A stretch of DNA of 61,786 nt from Methanobacterium sp. (GCA_039666455.1 JAVSLW010000007.1:1-61786); one strand, 5' to 3'. Shown: positions 1 to 8,773, counted from the stretch's first letter. The notes: a model not told the origin generated them from the sequence alone. Translations and numbers: made by a program.

Positions 1-241
1 CTTTCGAAGGAGCATCCACAAAAAAACATTCATGACACAGCGCAATGTTATAAAATATTTTACCGCTGTCTGGCTTGTATTCTTTCATTCCACGGAGCAT
101 GTTTATTAAAACAGATTTTCCTGACCCGCTCCTTCCAAGAATTCCTAAAACACTTCCTTCTTCCACATTCCTGTTCAAATTTTTTAAGATATCCACGCCA
201 TTGAAGGTTTTTGTCACGTTTTTTATTTCTATAAAAGGCAT
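1..241 (-). CDS. atwA: Methyl-coenzyme M reductase system component A2 (AtwA-like ABC ATPase), N-terminal part
   Basis: Only the first 80 residues lie in the window; the gene runs off the left edge. The start is ATG at 239-241 and the protein opens MPFIEIKNVTKTFNG, a typical ABC ATPase beginning, with a Walker A motif GRSGSGKS near residues 36-43. The distinctive feature is a CHECFFVDAPS segment after the Walker A region, which resembles the cysteine-containing insert of component A2. A2 is a soluble tandem ABC ATPase that helps reductively activate the nickel cofactor F430 of methyl-coenzyme M reductase in methanogens. Methanogenesis marker genes a few kb away fit that role. Other ABC ATPases cannot be excluded from 80 residues. 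Confidence 0.68.
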   Translation of the reverse strand, partial: MPFIEIKNVTKTFNGVDILKNLNRNVEEGSVLGILGRSGSGKSVLINMLRGMKEYKPDSGKIFYNIALCHECFFVDAPSK

Positions 242-269
242 GTAATCACCAGTTTTCTTTTTAAGATGT

Positions 270-863
270 TTAATCTGCCCCACATAGCGGAGTTTCACAT
301 TCAGGGCATTTAGTATTCCTGCATGGTACTGCTCGTATTTTTGGAGATTCATATCCACAGTTTGGACATTTACAAACGCTTGGTGGACCTGCTCCAATAC
401 CTCTACCCCCATAAGATCTTCTCTCTGTTAATGGAGGCTCTGTTCTTGTCTTCAGTTTCTGCTTTTCTATAATAATAGTTATGTCTTTAGATTGACAGTC
501 TGGGCATTTATCGTATTCTTTTTCAGGACTACGCCATTCAAACCCACATGTATTGCATTTATACCTGTTTTTGTCAGTTATATAATTCCCCCCTACAATT
601 ACTATTGTATTTCCATCAACCAAGGCTTTAGATATCTTTTTTCTAGCAGAAGTTAAGATTCGGTGAAACGTGGGCTGTGAAATTCCCATTATCTCCGCGG
701 ATCTTTTCTGCTGAATATCATGATAATCTCTGAGTCTTATTGCTTCGAATTCGTCTACTGTAATTTCAATAGGTTTGAAAGAGCCTATATTATCTCTTTC
801 TGGTTTAAAACAGCGTATCTGTGGTTCTTCTAATATTCTTCTAAATCTTCTGGGCCTAGGCAT
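270..863 (-). CDS. DUF134 family DNA-binding protein with C-terminal zinc ribbons
   Basis: The protein starts MPRPRRFRRI, the usual opening of DUF134 proteins, at the ATG at 861-863; a TTG six codons upstream lies inside a palindrome and is unlikely to be used. The N-terminal ~95 residues form a helix-turn-helix of the sigma-70 region 4 type (VDEFEAIRLRDY, then EIMGISQPTFHRIL). Two CxxC pairs follow at mid-protein (CNTCGF, CPDCQS) and two more near the end (CPNCGY, CPECETP), suggesting zinc ribbons. It is probably a transcription regulator. It sits beside a NifX-like gene, a frequent partner of this family in methanogens. A 14-bp palindrome lies just upstream of the start and could be its own operator. 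Confidence 0.85.
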   Translation of the reverse strand: MPRPRRFRRILEEPQIRCFKPERDNIGSFKPIEITVDEFEAIRLRDYHDIQQKRSAEIMGISQPTFHRILTSARKKISKALVDGNTIVIVGGNYITDKNRYKCNTCGFEWRSPEKEYDKCPDCQSKDITIIIEKQKLKTRTEPPLTERRSYGGRGIGAGPPSVCKCPNCGYESPKIRAVPCRNTKCPECETPLCGAD

Positions 864-866
864 GAC

Positions 867-880
867 TGAATATATATTCA
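867..880. promoter_or_regulatory. Palindromic operator candidate upstream of the DUF134 gene
   Basis: A perfect 14-bp palindrome TGAATATATATTCA lies 4 bases upstream of the DUF134 start. An A/T-rich TATA-like stretch follows at about 886-896 (minus strand). The palindrome therefore sits between the likely TATA box and the start codon, a repressor-type position. A 20-bp extended version recurs at 1577-1596 in front of a decayed DUF134 copy. Autoregulation is an inference. Confidence 0.5.
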
Positions 881-904
881 AAACTAAAATATAAGTATTT
901 TTAT

Positions 905-1302
905 TTATTCCATCCTTCTTCTTCCAAAGCCTCTTCTTCCAGCTCCTGGAAATCCATAAGATAAAGAAGTTATTTCTTCAAGTTTACCTTCCCTGAAACG
1001 TTTCAAATTATTTTCCACACTCCCTGAAGTAACTTTATATATTTTGATCCCTGTATTTTTTAAAATACGAAGGCAATTGGATCTAATTCTCCTGAAATTA
1101 GAATTTTAGCTTCATTATCCACAATAAATTGCGCTGCCATGTTTCCTGCTCCTTTTTCATTTTTTGAAGGATTTTCAATTGGATATATGTCTTTAATTTC
1201 ACCATTTTCCATATCTGCAATTAAAAAATTAGGATTTCTTCCAAATAGATGACCTATATCAGAATTTAAATTACTCCCTGTTGATGCAACTGCTACTTTC
1301 AT
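905..1302 (-). pseudogene. NifX/NifB-type dinitrogenase cofactor-binding family protein, frameshifted
   Basis: The reading frame starts at ATG 1300-1302 (MKVAVASTGSNLNSDIGHLFGR), the typical start of the small proteins that resemble NifX and the NifB C-terminus. It reads normally to about 1070 and then hits a stop at 1060. The expected continuation is present in another frame from about 1072 to 905 (RILKNTGIKIYKV, ending GAGRRGFGRRRME). The two parts join across the GCCTTCGTATTTT region as if a single base had been lost. Joined, they give about 132 residues, a normal family length. It is either a recent pseudogene or a sequencing error in an A/T-rich stretch. These proteins are thought to bind Fe-S or Mo-Fe cofactors; here the partner is the adjacent DUF134 regulator. 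Confidence 0.75.
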
Positions 1303-1358
1303 ACATATTCCTCACTTAATGATTTTACTATCCGAAAAACCTCAATTCCAAGCTGAAT

Positions 1359-1575
1359 TCAAAGTTTATGGGATTTGGGCTGTGAAATATCCATTATTTC
1401 TGCTGCTTTTTGCTGTTCGATGTTTTAGTAATTTCTAAGTCTTATTACTTTGAATTCACCTAGTGTAAGCCCTATAGGATTAATCTGTTTTTTATCTCTT
1501 TCTAAATCAAGATCTAAAACACCTGATTTGAAGTTCTCGAAATATTTTTCTATAAACTTCTGGGTCTTGGCCTCT
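1359..1575 (-). pseudogene. Decayed DUF134-family regulator copy
   Basis: Reading the minus strand from about 1575 gives RPRPRSL and then a stop. In a shifted frame it gives PIGLTLGEFKVIRLRNY, a stop codon, then NIEQQKAAEIMDISQPKSHKL and another stop. This aligns along its length with the helix-turn-helix half of the intact DUF134 gene at 270-863 (PIEITVDEFEAIRLRDY...EIMGISQP). There is no open frame, so it is a relic of a duplicated gene. The upstream palindrome (1577-1596) is perfectly preserved. The stretch from 1597 to 1836 is AT-rich and shows nothing else. Confidence 0.8.
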
Positions 1576-1576
1576 G

Positions 1577-1596
1577 TTTTGAATATATATTCAAAA
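1577..1596. promoter_or_regulatory. 20-bp perfect palindrome in front of the DUF134 relic
   Basis: The sequence TTTTGAATAT followed by its exact reverse complement forms a 20-bp palindrome. Twenty-two bases here, on the minus strand, are shared with the promoter region of the intact DUF134 gene (TTTAGTTTTG then AATATATATTCA). It is probably a binding site for the DUF134 protein, left over from a duplicated, self-regulated gene. Confidence 0.45.
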
Positions 1597-1836
1597 CTAA
1601 AAAAGAAATGTTTTCATCATCAAATGTAAAAATTTAAATTAATTATATCGCAGAAAAAAATCTTCTAAAGGATTGTAAATCCAAATTTTAATTAATTTAA
1701 ATTTTTCTATCAAAATAATAAAATCTATTTGAAGCATATCTCATTTAGAAAACTGAAATAATCAAGTTCATGTAAAACCATACTAAAAAACAAAATCAAT
1801 TTATTCACTTAGTATTAACATTTACATTATCCCAAA

Positions 1837-2907
1837 TCATTTATTTTTCAGATTAATCACTGTTACCTCATTTTTTGAACCAGATCTCATGGGAGGGCCC
1901 CATGTTCCAGTTCCCGGAGAAACATAGAGACTTGTTCCATTATATTCATAGAGTCCATTGAAATATGGAAATACCAGTCTTCCCAGAAAATTAAAGGGGA
2001 AAAATTGTCCTTTGTGGGTATGTCCAGAAATCTGCAGATCAATCCCTGCTTTATTTGCAGCTTCCAGTCCATCAGGTAGATGGTACATCAAAATAGAGGG
2101 TTTTAATTTATCTATTTCTAACCTGGAAAGCACATTTTTAAGATGATTTCTATCAAAGGAATAATCAACGCCAATTATTTGAATATCCTGAACCTCTACC
2201 ACTTCATCCCGTAATACTTTAATTTTTGTGGTTTTAAGAACATTTAAAACATTTTCCATTCCTTCATAGACCTCATGATTACCTGTTACTAAAAATACTG
2301 GAGCTTCAAGATCATCTATGGCATTTAACACATGCGGATGTATGGGGGCACTTCCATCTATTGTATCTCCTGTAATCAGTACAATATCTGGATTCAACAC
2401 ATTTGTTTTTTCAACTATTTTCTTTATAAACCCTGAATTCCTTACAGAGCCCACATGAATGTCGCTGAGCTGAACTATTTTCATATCTCTCTTTAAAGTT
2501 GGAATTTTAATTTCAACATCCTTAACTTCCAGATTAATGCTGTTTAATATTGAATATGCACTTATAGCTGAAGCAAGTAGTATTATTCCGATTCCTGCAA
2601 TAAAGGGAGGGATATAAAAAATTAAATTCAGTATTTCATAGCATATCACGAGAAAAACAATGAAAATAGAAATTCCCATCCATGCAGAGGAAATTGTATA
2701 AAAAGCCCTGGTTAATGCATGTGAAACTGTCCTTTCGAGAACATTAGCGGCTGGAAAAGATATTGCAAATAAAAAAACAAGTGAATATATTGTGGTGCTG
2801 GATAAATCTAATAAACCACCTATTGTAGAAAAAATAAAGTAGTTAAGAGCAAGGAATACAGTAAAAATTAAAGGAATGAACATGGCTGGTTGAATTATTC
2901 TTTTCAT
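1837..2907 (-). CDS. Membrane-anchored metallophosphoesterase
   Basis: This 356-residue protein has about four hydrophobic segments in its first 120 residues (for example FIPLIFTVFLALNYFIF), followed by a calcineurin-type phosphoesterase domain. The metal-binding motifs are clear: QLSDIHVG, GDTIDG, GNHE and SGHTHKGQ. This architecture matches the YkuE/YaeI-like predicted phosphohydrolases, in which the catalytic domain faces one side of the membrane; the substrate is unknown, possibly a lipid phosphate or nucleotide. It ends about 20 bases from the methanogenesis marker gene upstream on the same strand, so the two may be cotranscribed. Confidence 0.85.
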   Translation of the reverse strand: MKRIIQPAMFIPLIFTVFLALNYFIFSTIGGLLDLSSTTIYSLVFLFAISFPAANVLERTVSHALTRAFYTISSAWMGISIFIVFLVICYEILNLIFYIPPFIAGIGIILLASAISAYSILNSINLEVKDVEIKIPTLKRDMKIVQLSDIHVGSVRNSGFIKKIVEKTNVLNPDIVLITGDTIDGSAPIHPHVLNAIDDLEAPVFLVTGNHEVYEGMENVLNVLKTTKIKVLRDEVVEVQDIQIIGVDYSFDRNHLKNVLSRLEIDKLKPSILMYHLPDGLEAANKAGIDLQISGHTHKGQFFPFNFLGRLVFPYFNGLYEYNGTSLYVSPGTGTWGPPMRSGSKNEVTVINLKNK

Positions 2908-2928
2908 ATCAATCTAAATTCCTCATAC

Positions 2929-3840
2929 TTAGATAATTGATGATTCAGGTAACAGTTTAACCAGTGTATAATCATACATGAAAGACTTTTTAATTTCAGA
3001 AACATCCTTTAAAAGGTAATTATCCACTTTAACGTTTCCAATTTCATCTTTAAATCGAGCATAGTTAAGTTTAACTCTCACACCATCAAGCTGGCTTGTT
3101 ACAGGTAAAGGAGAATAAACCTCCTTTATTGCAGGTATCTGATTTTCAATTTCGGTTTTTACAAGTATTGATGGCACTATGGGCGGATCTTCAGAAATTT
3201 CTTTTCTCCTGTCATCTAAAATGCCTTCAGTAACTTCTACAAGATTTTTAAGAGCTCTGATGTTCTCTCCGCGCTTTAACCTTCTTGGAATTCTACCTAA
3301 ACCACCGACATATGCTGTTGCCCCAGGAATATCATCCACATTAATATCTGGAGCACCTGTTACAACCACCGGTATCTCAATATCTTCGAATAGATGAGTT
3401 TTATTTAATATACACTCCCTAAAGCTTCCAAGTGCAAAAACTGCCAGATCATGTTCTTCAATAAGGTTTTTTTCATCTTCTGAGATTCTGGATATACCTT
3501 TTCCTGCTCCACGGGATAGTCCTATCATGTTATCCTTTGCACCGTATCTTCTAAGGTATTCTGAAATATCACAGGCAGAATGAGGAAGATGCTGTCTTGC
3601 AAGTGTTGGGGAAACTATTGCAATCTCTGTACCTGCCATTGGAGCAACTTTTACTGTTCCAAGGAGCTCTCTTGCTTTTTCATCTACTTTATCCACATCA
3701 TCTATGGGTACAGCAAGTGTTATGACCAGATCCATTTGACTTAAGTTTTCTTGAAGCACAAATCCGCCCAGATCTTCTATTAATTCAGTTATCTCTTCGT
3801 GTTTGTGAACGCCGCCAGTATAAGTTAATGTTTCATACAT
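2929..3840 (-). CDS. Methanogenesis marker protein 7
   Basis: This 303-residue protein (starts MYETLTYTGGVHKHEE) matches my memory of the methanogenesis marker 7 family, found in methanogens and implicated in the complex that activates methyl-coenzyme M reductase. Visible features are a conserved GLSRGAGKGISR segment, a cysteine in SACDISEYLRRYGAK, and VVVTGAPDINVDDIPGATAYVGGLGRIPRRLKRG. Its start overlaps the end of the next upstream gene by 16 bases, so the two are translationally coupled. The nearby component A2 gene on the same strand supports a role in activation. The exact biochemical function is not established. Confidence 0.8.
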   Translation of the reverse strand: MYETLTYTGGVHKHEEITELIEDLGGFVLQENLSQMDLVITLAVPIDDVDKVDEKARELLGTVKVAPMAGTEIAIVSPTLARQHLPHSACDISEYLRRYGAKDNMIGLSRGAGKGISRISEDEKNLIEEHDLAVFALGSFRECILNKTHLFEDIEIPVVVTGAPDINVDDIPGATAYVGGLGRIPRRLKRGENIRALKNLVEVTEGILDDRRKEISEDPPIVPSILVKTEIENQIPAIKEVYSPLPVTSQLDGVRVKLNYARFKDEIGNVKVDNYLLKDVSEIKKSFMYDYTLVKLLPESSII

Positions 3841-4349
3841 AATTCTTTCTCCAGGATACCATAACGCATTTCAGCCCTTTTTATAGGGCTTAAGGGCACA
3901 TTTTTGTGGGAAGGTATTTCAACCTTTTTTATATTATCTTTCTCATTTATTTTATCTTTCATATAATCTGGATACACAACAAAATCATAACCTTCATTTA
4001 CTATCTTAAAGCCCATATCTTCCACGATCTCTTTTAAAAAATTTGAATAAACTTTTACTTTTATCTTTCGATTTTCTCTATTCTTTAGATTTTTTGTATT
4101 CTTTAATGTATAATCTAAAGGAACTGTTCCAAATTTAGCTGCAAGCATTTCTATGCTTTCTTTAATCTGTGAGAATGTGTTTAATTTAATTTTTATGGAT
4201 TTTGTAGAAGGCTCTGTTTCCGATAAAACAATTGCTATGTCTGCTTTTAGCGAATCTGGATTTTTACTTACCATATAATCCGAAATTCCTGCAATTTTTA
4301 CAATTTCTTCACACATAGGAGTTGTAACTATTTTCAAAGAGGAATGCAT
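3825..4349 (-). CDS. Methanogenesis marker-type protein (probably the marker 17 or 21 family)
   Basis: This is a ~174-residue protein beginning MHSSLKIVTTPMCEEIVKIAG. I chose the ATG at 4347-4349 because a GGTGAT ribosome binding site sits just upstream; an ATG four codons earlier overlaps that site. It has no membrane segment or cofactor motif that I recognise. The start of the marker 7 gene lies inside its 3' end, so the two are probably made together. The coupling and the lineage suggest one of the methanogenesis marker families linked to MCR activation; I cannot say which with certainty. Confidence 0.55.
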   Translation of the reverse strand: MHSSLKIVTTPMCEEIVKIAGISDYMVSKNPDSLKADIAIVLSETEPSTKSIKIKLNTFSQIKESIEMLAAKFGTVPLDYTLKNTKNLKNRENRKIKVKVYSNFLKEIVEDMGFKIVNEGYDFVVYPDYMKDKINEKDNIKKVEIPSHKNVPLSPIKRAEMRYGILEKELCMKH

Positions 4350-4398
4350 ATTAATCACCATCTCACATATTGAAATTTGAGTTTAGTGAACTACTTTT

Positions 4399-4412
4399 CC
4401 CTTACAGAAGGG
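4399..4412. promoter_or_regulatory. Small hairpin in the leader of the marker-gene operon
   Basis: CCCTT-ACAG-AAGGG forms a 5-bp stem with a 4-base loop. It lies about 50 bases upstream of the minus-strand marker gene and is flanked by a direct repeat GAACTAC (4388-4394 and 4420-4426). It may be an mRNA leader structure; no function is known. Confidence 0.25.
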
Positions 4413-4585
4413 ACCTGCAGAACTACGCCCCAAAAACCAAAAACCAAAAGTTTTTCTTAAACTCTTTAAATATATTTAATCTAAAAGATATGTGTTTATT
4501 AATTATTTATACAAACATTTATATAATGAATTCACAATAAACTTAAGTAAGGCCAATTTAATTTTGGTCGAAGGAAGTGAATTAA

Positions 4586-4795
<210 letters not shown>

Positions 4796-4850
4796 TAAAC
4801 TTTCTAATTAATTTTTATTTAAATAAATTAACTATTTTTGGTGCATTTTA

Positions 4851-5519
4851 ATGCAGGTTACGTTAAGTTTTGAAAAATCATTTTCCAGAGATGTTTCCAT
4901 AATGGTTGATGTTTTAAGGGCCAGTACTACTATCACTGTTGCTTTAAATACTTTTAATCATGTAATTACCGTAAAAGACAGAGAAAAAGCAGTTGAACTT
5001 GCAAAAAAATATGATGCAGTTCTTGCTGGTGAGAGAAACGGTGCTGCAATTGAAGGTTTTGATACTGGAAATTCACCTGTTGAAATAAAAAATTTCAGTG
5101 GAGATTACCTCGTGATCACTACAAGCAATGGCACGCGTATCCTGGAAGATATGAAATCAAGAGTGTTGATCGGATCATTTATAAATGCAAAAGCAGTGGC
5201 AGAAGCAGCTTCTGAAATTGCAGATAACCACATTGAGATTGTAATGGCCGGAGTCAGGGGAGAGTTTGCAATCGAAGATTTTTTAGGTGCCGGTGCAATT
5301 ATATCAAATCTTACAGATTATAAGCTTGATGAAATGGCTCTTTCATCTTATATGGCTTCAAGAGATGAAAAAATGGTTAATAAAGCTGTTTTAAACTCTA
5401 ATTCTGCTTCAGGGCTTAAAAAACTTGGATATAATAAAGACATAAGTTTTTGTATTAAGAAAGATAAATATGATATAGTCCCTGTTTACAATAATGGGAT
5501 CATAAGAAAATTAAACTAA
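4851..5519 (+). CDS. comB: 2-phosphosulfolactate phosphatase (coenzyme M biosynthesis)
   Basis: This 222-residue protein matches the ComB family. Recognisable segments are MVDVLRASTTI near the N-terminus, LAGERNGAAIEGFDTGNSP, LVITTSNGTRIL and MAGVRGEFAIEDFLGAGAI. ComB is a Mg-dependent, cytoplasmic acid phosphatase that removes phosphate from 2-phosphosulfolactate in the phosphoenolpyruvate route to coenzyme M, the methyl carrier of methanogenesis. A GGTG ribosome site precedes the ATG. It lies 11 bases upstream of a TraB-family gene and probably shares its transcript. The family is well conserved, so the call is firm. Confidence 0.93.
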   Translation: MQVTLSFEKSFSRDVSIMVDVLRASTTITVALNTFNHVITVKDREKAVELAKKYDAVLAGERNGAAIEGFDTGNSPVEIKNFSGDYLVITTSNGTRILEDMKSRVLIGSFINAKAVAEAASEIADNHIEIVMAGVRGEFAIEDFLGAGAIISNLTDYKLDEMALSSYMASRDEKMVNKAVLNSNSASGLKKLGYNKDISFCIKKDKYDIVPVYNNGIIRKLN

Positions 5520-5530
5520 TGTGAGGTCAC

Positions 5531-6691
5531 ATGGTACCAGAATCACTCGAAATAATTGGAACAGCACATGTTTCAGAAAAAAGTGTTGAAAAAGTAAGAA
5601 ACACTATTTTAGAGAAAACCCCTGATGTTGTTGCGGTGGAACTGTGCATAAACCGTTATAACAACCTCATGAATGAGAGAAACGGCGTTGACACAAAAAA
5701 GGAATTTCAAATTAAAGAACTGATAAAAGGCGATAATTTAACCTTATTTTTAATAAGTGGATTTCTTTCATATATGCAGCGAAAAATTGGAAATGAAGTA
5801 GGAGTTAAACCCGGGTCAGAGATGCTTGCTGCTATTGATGCTGCAAATGAAGTAGGAGCAAGAGTTGCTTTAATAGATAGAGATATTTCTATCACCTTAA
5901 AGAGGGCAATTAAAAAAATGAGCTTTTTTGAAAAAATGAAGTTCATATATGGAATTATTGCTTCTTTTTTCACTAAAGATAAGAATATTGGAGATATTGA
6001 CAGCATAACTGAAGGAGATGCATTAAAGGAAGTTATGAACTACTTCCAGGAGATGTCGCCAAAAGCATACCATGTACTGGTAAGAGAAAGAGACGCTTAC
6101 ATGGCAAAAATGCTTTTAAATATTGATGAAGAAAATGTAGTGGCAGTTGTGGGTGCAGGGCATGAAAACGGGATTAAAAAGTACATGAACAATCCCGAGG
6201 AACTTCCATCATTTGAAGAGTTATTGAGCGTTCAAAAATCTAAATTATCCATAGGTAAAGTGGTTTTATTTCTAATACCTGTCCTTTTTGTGGCCATATT
6301 TGTACTAGCTTTTCTTAGCGGGATAAATATACAAACAAGCCTTTTTCAATATGTTTTAATAACGGGTAGTTTGGCTTTTGCTGGCTGTATTTTATCAGGA
6401 TCTAAAATTTATTCTGCAATAATTGCATTTATCGCTGCCCCTCTGACAGTTTTACATCCCCTACTTGCTGCAGGATGGTTTTCAGGCCTTATTGAAGCCA
6501 AAGTAAGAAAAGTAGGGATGGACGATTTAGCAAGCTTCAAAGAATGCCAGAGTGTAAGGGATTTCTGGAACAACAACCTTTTTAGAGTATTACTTGTTGT
6601 TGTGGGAACCAATATTGGTGCAAGTATAGGGGCAATCCTTACAATATCAAATGTTTTCTATCCACTTATAAGCAAACTTTTTGGTGGATAA
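5531..6691 (+). CDS. TraB/PrgY-family membrane protein
   Basis: This 386-residue protein starts LEIIGTAHVSEKSVEKV and contains EVGARVALIDRDI and VGAGHENGIKKYM, the hallmarks of the TraB/PrgY family. The C-terminal ~160 residues hold several hydrophobic segments (for example IGKVVLFLIPVLFVAIFVLAFLSG), so it is membrane-anchored. Bacterial PrgY lowers pheromone activity, and the fold resembles the Tiki/EreA metalloprotease-like superfamily. Archaeal members have no proven role. It directly follows comB, with GAGGTCA as ribosome binding site. Confidence 0.85.
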   Translation: MVPESLEIIGTAHVSEKSVEKVRNTILEKTPDVVAVELCINRYNNLMNERNGVDTKKEFQIKELIKGDNLTLFLISGFLSYMQRKIGNEVGVKPGSEMLAAIDAANEVGARVALIDRDISITLKRAIKKMSFFEKMKFIYGIIASFFTKDKNIGDIDSITEGDALKEVMNYFQEMSPKAYHVLVRERDAYMAKMLLNIDEENVVAVVGAGHENGIKKYMNNPEELPSFEELLSVQKSKLSIGKVVLFLIPVLFVAIFVLAFLSGINIQTSLFQYVLITGSLAFAGCILSGSKIYSAIIAFIAAPLTVLHPLLAAGWFSGLIEAKVRKVGMDDLASFKECQSVRDFWNNNLFRVLLVVVGTNIGASIGAILTISNVFYPLISKLFGG

Positions 6692-6855
6692 AACACTTAA
6701 CCTGGAAATTCATCCAATCAAATTAATATAAAAATCAGAATAATATTTTTCTTTTATAAATATGTTATTGAAAAGTTTTAAATGGATTAAGTGTTACAAT
6801 TTTGAATAACCAAAGAATGTGATAAACATGTATTTTCAGATTAAGCGTGATTTTC

Positions 6856-7068
6856 ATGTACGTGATATTTAGATGCGACTGCGGACGTGCAATGTACTCC
6901 AGAGAAGGAGTTATACAGAAAAAATGTGTCTGCGGTAAAACTTTTAAGTTAAAAAGTCGACGCATCATTGCAAAGGCTGATGATATCCAGTTAGCTTCAA
7001 AGAAGGTCAGGGAACTTCAAGAAGAGAAATATGGCAGAGCATACTTTACAACTGCTGATAAAATCTAA
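6856..7068 (+). CDS. DUF1922-type small zinc-ribbon protein
   Basis: Starting from the ATG at 6856 (MYVIFRCDCGRAMYSREG) the product is 70 residues. Two cysteine pairs are visible, CDCG near the start and CVCG about 20 residues later, forming a zinc ribbon, followed by a charged helical tail (KKVRELQEEKYG). This matches the small DUF1922 proteins known from Methanobacteriales. It lies just upstream of the GTPBP1-like GTPase on the same strand. An RNA- or ribosome-associated role would fit but is not shown by the sequence. Confidence 0.75.
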   Translation: MYVIFRCDCGRAMYSREGVIQKKCVCGKTFKLKSRRIIAKADDIQLASKKVRELQEEKYGRAYFTTADKI

Positions 7069-7099
7069 AACTTAAACAAAAAGAGGACAGTTCAGTCTC

Positions 7100-8689
7100 A
7101 TGATAACAAGCATCTATAATTTCACCAAAAAAGGCGAGAGAAAGAATATAGAATTTAAAGAAGGCTTGAAGAGAAACTATCATCTTCAAAAAGATAGAAA
7201 ACAGCGACTTGCATCGCAGATGAAATACAGAATGGAGCGCGGTGACGGAGAAGCCATCTATTTTATTGGTGTTGACGATGCTGGCAATTTAACAGGTCTT
7301 GACCATAAAAATTTCGAAGAATCACTTTTTGTTTTGAAAAATATAGCAGAAGAAGCAGGTTCATCTATTTTAAAGGTTGAAAAATATCCTGTAGATAAGG
7401 GACATGTGGCAAAAGTCCTGATCAGTAAAAGAAATATTGGTAAAAAGGATCACATGCTTGTTGGTGTTGCAGGACACGTTGATCATGGTAAAAGCACCCT
7501 TGTGGGGACTTTAACAACAGGAACACTGGACAACGGTTCAGGCAGGACCAGGATCTTTTTAGACCTGCAAAAACATGAAATGGAACGAGGGCTTTCTGCA
7601 GACCTTTCCTTTGCAATATATGGATTTTGCAAAGATCAGCCTGTACGGGTTAAAAACCCCCTGAATAAAAAAGAAAAAGCCAGGCTTGTTGAAGAATGTG
7701 ATAAAGTCATATCCTTTGTAGATACTGTAGGGCACGAACCATGGCTTAGAACAACTATCAGAGGAATTGTAGGCCAGAAACTTAATTATGGCCTGGTCAC
7801 AGTTGCTGCAAATGAGGGCCCAACCCACATTACAAAAGAACATCTTGGAATCATAATAGCTATGGAATTGCCAGTCATAGTTGTAATAACCAAGATAGAC
7901 ACGGTTAACAAAGAAAAATCTCTGGAAGTTAAGAATAAAGTTTTTGGACTCCTGAAACTGGTGGGTAGAATTCCTTACATGGTAAAAAATAGAGAAGATG
8001 CTGAATTTGCTGCTAAAAATATGAATGAACATTTAGTTCCTGTAGTAAAGGTTTCATCATTAACTGGTGAAGGTTTAAATTTACTTGACAGCTTATTTTT
8101 AAATTTACCCATCATTGATGAGAATAAAAGCAAAGAAAAGCCATTTATGATGTATATCGACAAGATATATTCTGTTCTTGGAGTTGGAACAGTTGTAAGT
8201 GGTACTATAAGGCAGGGAAAAGTAAATATTGGAGATAAACTACTTTTAGGTCCTGATGGTTCTGGAAAATTCATGGAAGTGGGAGTTAAAACCATAGAAA
8301 TGCACCATTATAAAAAAGATCATGCAGAAGCTGGTGAAGTTGTTGGAATCTCTATTACTGGCGTTGATATGGATGATATTAAAAGAGGGATGATAATCTG
8401 TTCTTCTGATTATGAAATGAAAGCTGTAAGAGAGTTTGAGGCAGATGTAGCCATATTAGTCCATCCAACAACCATTAAAAATGGCTACGAATGCATAACT
8501 CACATTGAAACAATCGCTGAAACCGCAGCATTTGAACCTATAGATAACGAATACATGTCCGCAGGAGACAGCGGTAAAGTTAGAATGAGATTTAAATACA
8601 GGCCTTATTGTGTTAAGGAAGGTCAAAAAATCATATTTCGAGAAGGTAGAAGTAAAGGAATTGGCACCATTATAAGGATCCTTGAGTAG
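7100..8689 (+). CDS. GTPBP1-like translational GTPase
   Basis: This 529-residue protein has an N-terminal region of about 110 residues followed by an EF-Tu-type GTPase. G1 is GHVDHGKST (residues 125-133), G3 is DTVGHEPW where most relatives have DTPGH, G4 is ITKIDTV and G5-like SSLTGEG. Beta-barrel domains follow (YSVLGVGTVVSGTIRQG; FRPYCVKEGQKIIFREG-like end). The N-terminal extension and the TKID version of G4 are typical of the GTPBP1/GTPBP2 branch rather than EF1A. Eukaryotic relatives act in mRNA turnover and ribosome rescue; the archaeal role is unproven. It is cytoplasmic by appearance. Confidence 0.88.
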   Translation: MITSIYNFTKKGERKNIEFKEGLKRNYHLQKDRKQRLASQMKYRMERGDGEAIYFIGVDDAGNLTGLDHKNFEESLFVLKNIAEEAGSSILKVEKYPVDKGHVAKVLISKRNIGKKDHMLVGVAGHVDHGKSTLVGTLTTGTLDNGSGRTRIFLDLQKHEMERGLSADLSFAIYGFCKDQPVRVKNPLNKKEKARLVEECDKVISFVDTVGHEPWLRTTIRGIVGQKLNYGLVTVAANEGPTHITKEHLGIIIAMELPVIVVITKIDTVNKEKSLEVKNKVFGLLKLVGRIPYMVKNREDAEFAAKNMNEHLVPVVKVSSLTGEGLNLLDSLFLNLPIIDENKSKEKPFMMYIDKIYSVLGVGTVVSGTIRQGKVNIGDKLLLGPDGSGKFMEVGVKTIEMHHYKKDHAEAGEVVGISITGVDMDDIKRGMIICSSDYEMKAVREFEADVAILVHPTTIKNGYECITHIETIAETAAFEPIDNEYMSAGDSGKVRMRFKYRPYCVKEGQKIIFREGRSKGIGTIIRILE

Positions 8690-8773
8690 ATTATGAAATT
8701 AATTTCCGGAAAAATTTAATAGTGCTGAATTTAAAGATACCATTGCCAAAGAGGGGACTATGGAGATGTTAAA

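Noticed and set aside
7559..8032. 157-residue minus-strand frame inside the GTPBP1-like gene
   Set aside because: It is antisense to a well-conserved GTPase and has an implausible composition; it is a shadow frame.
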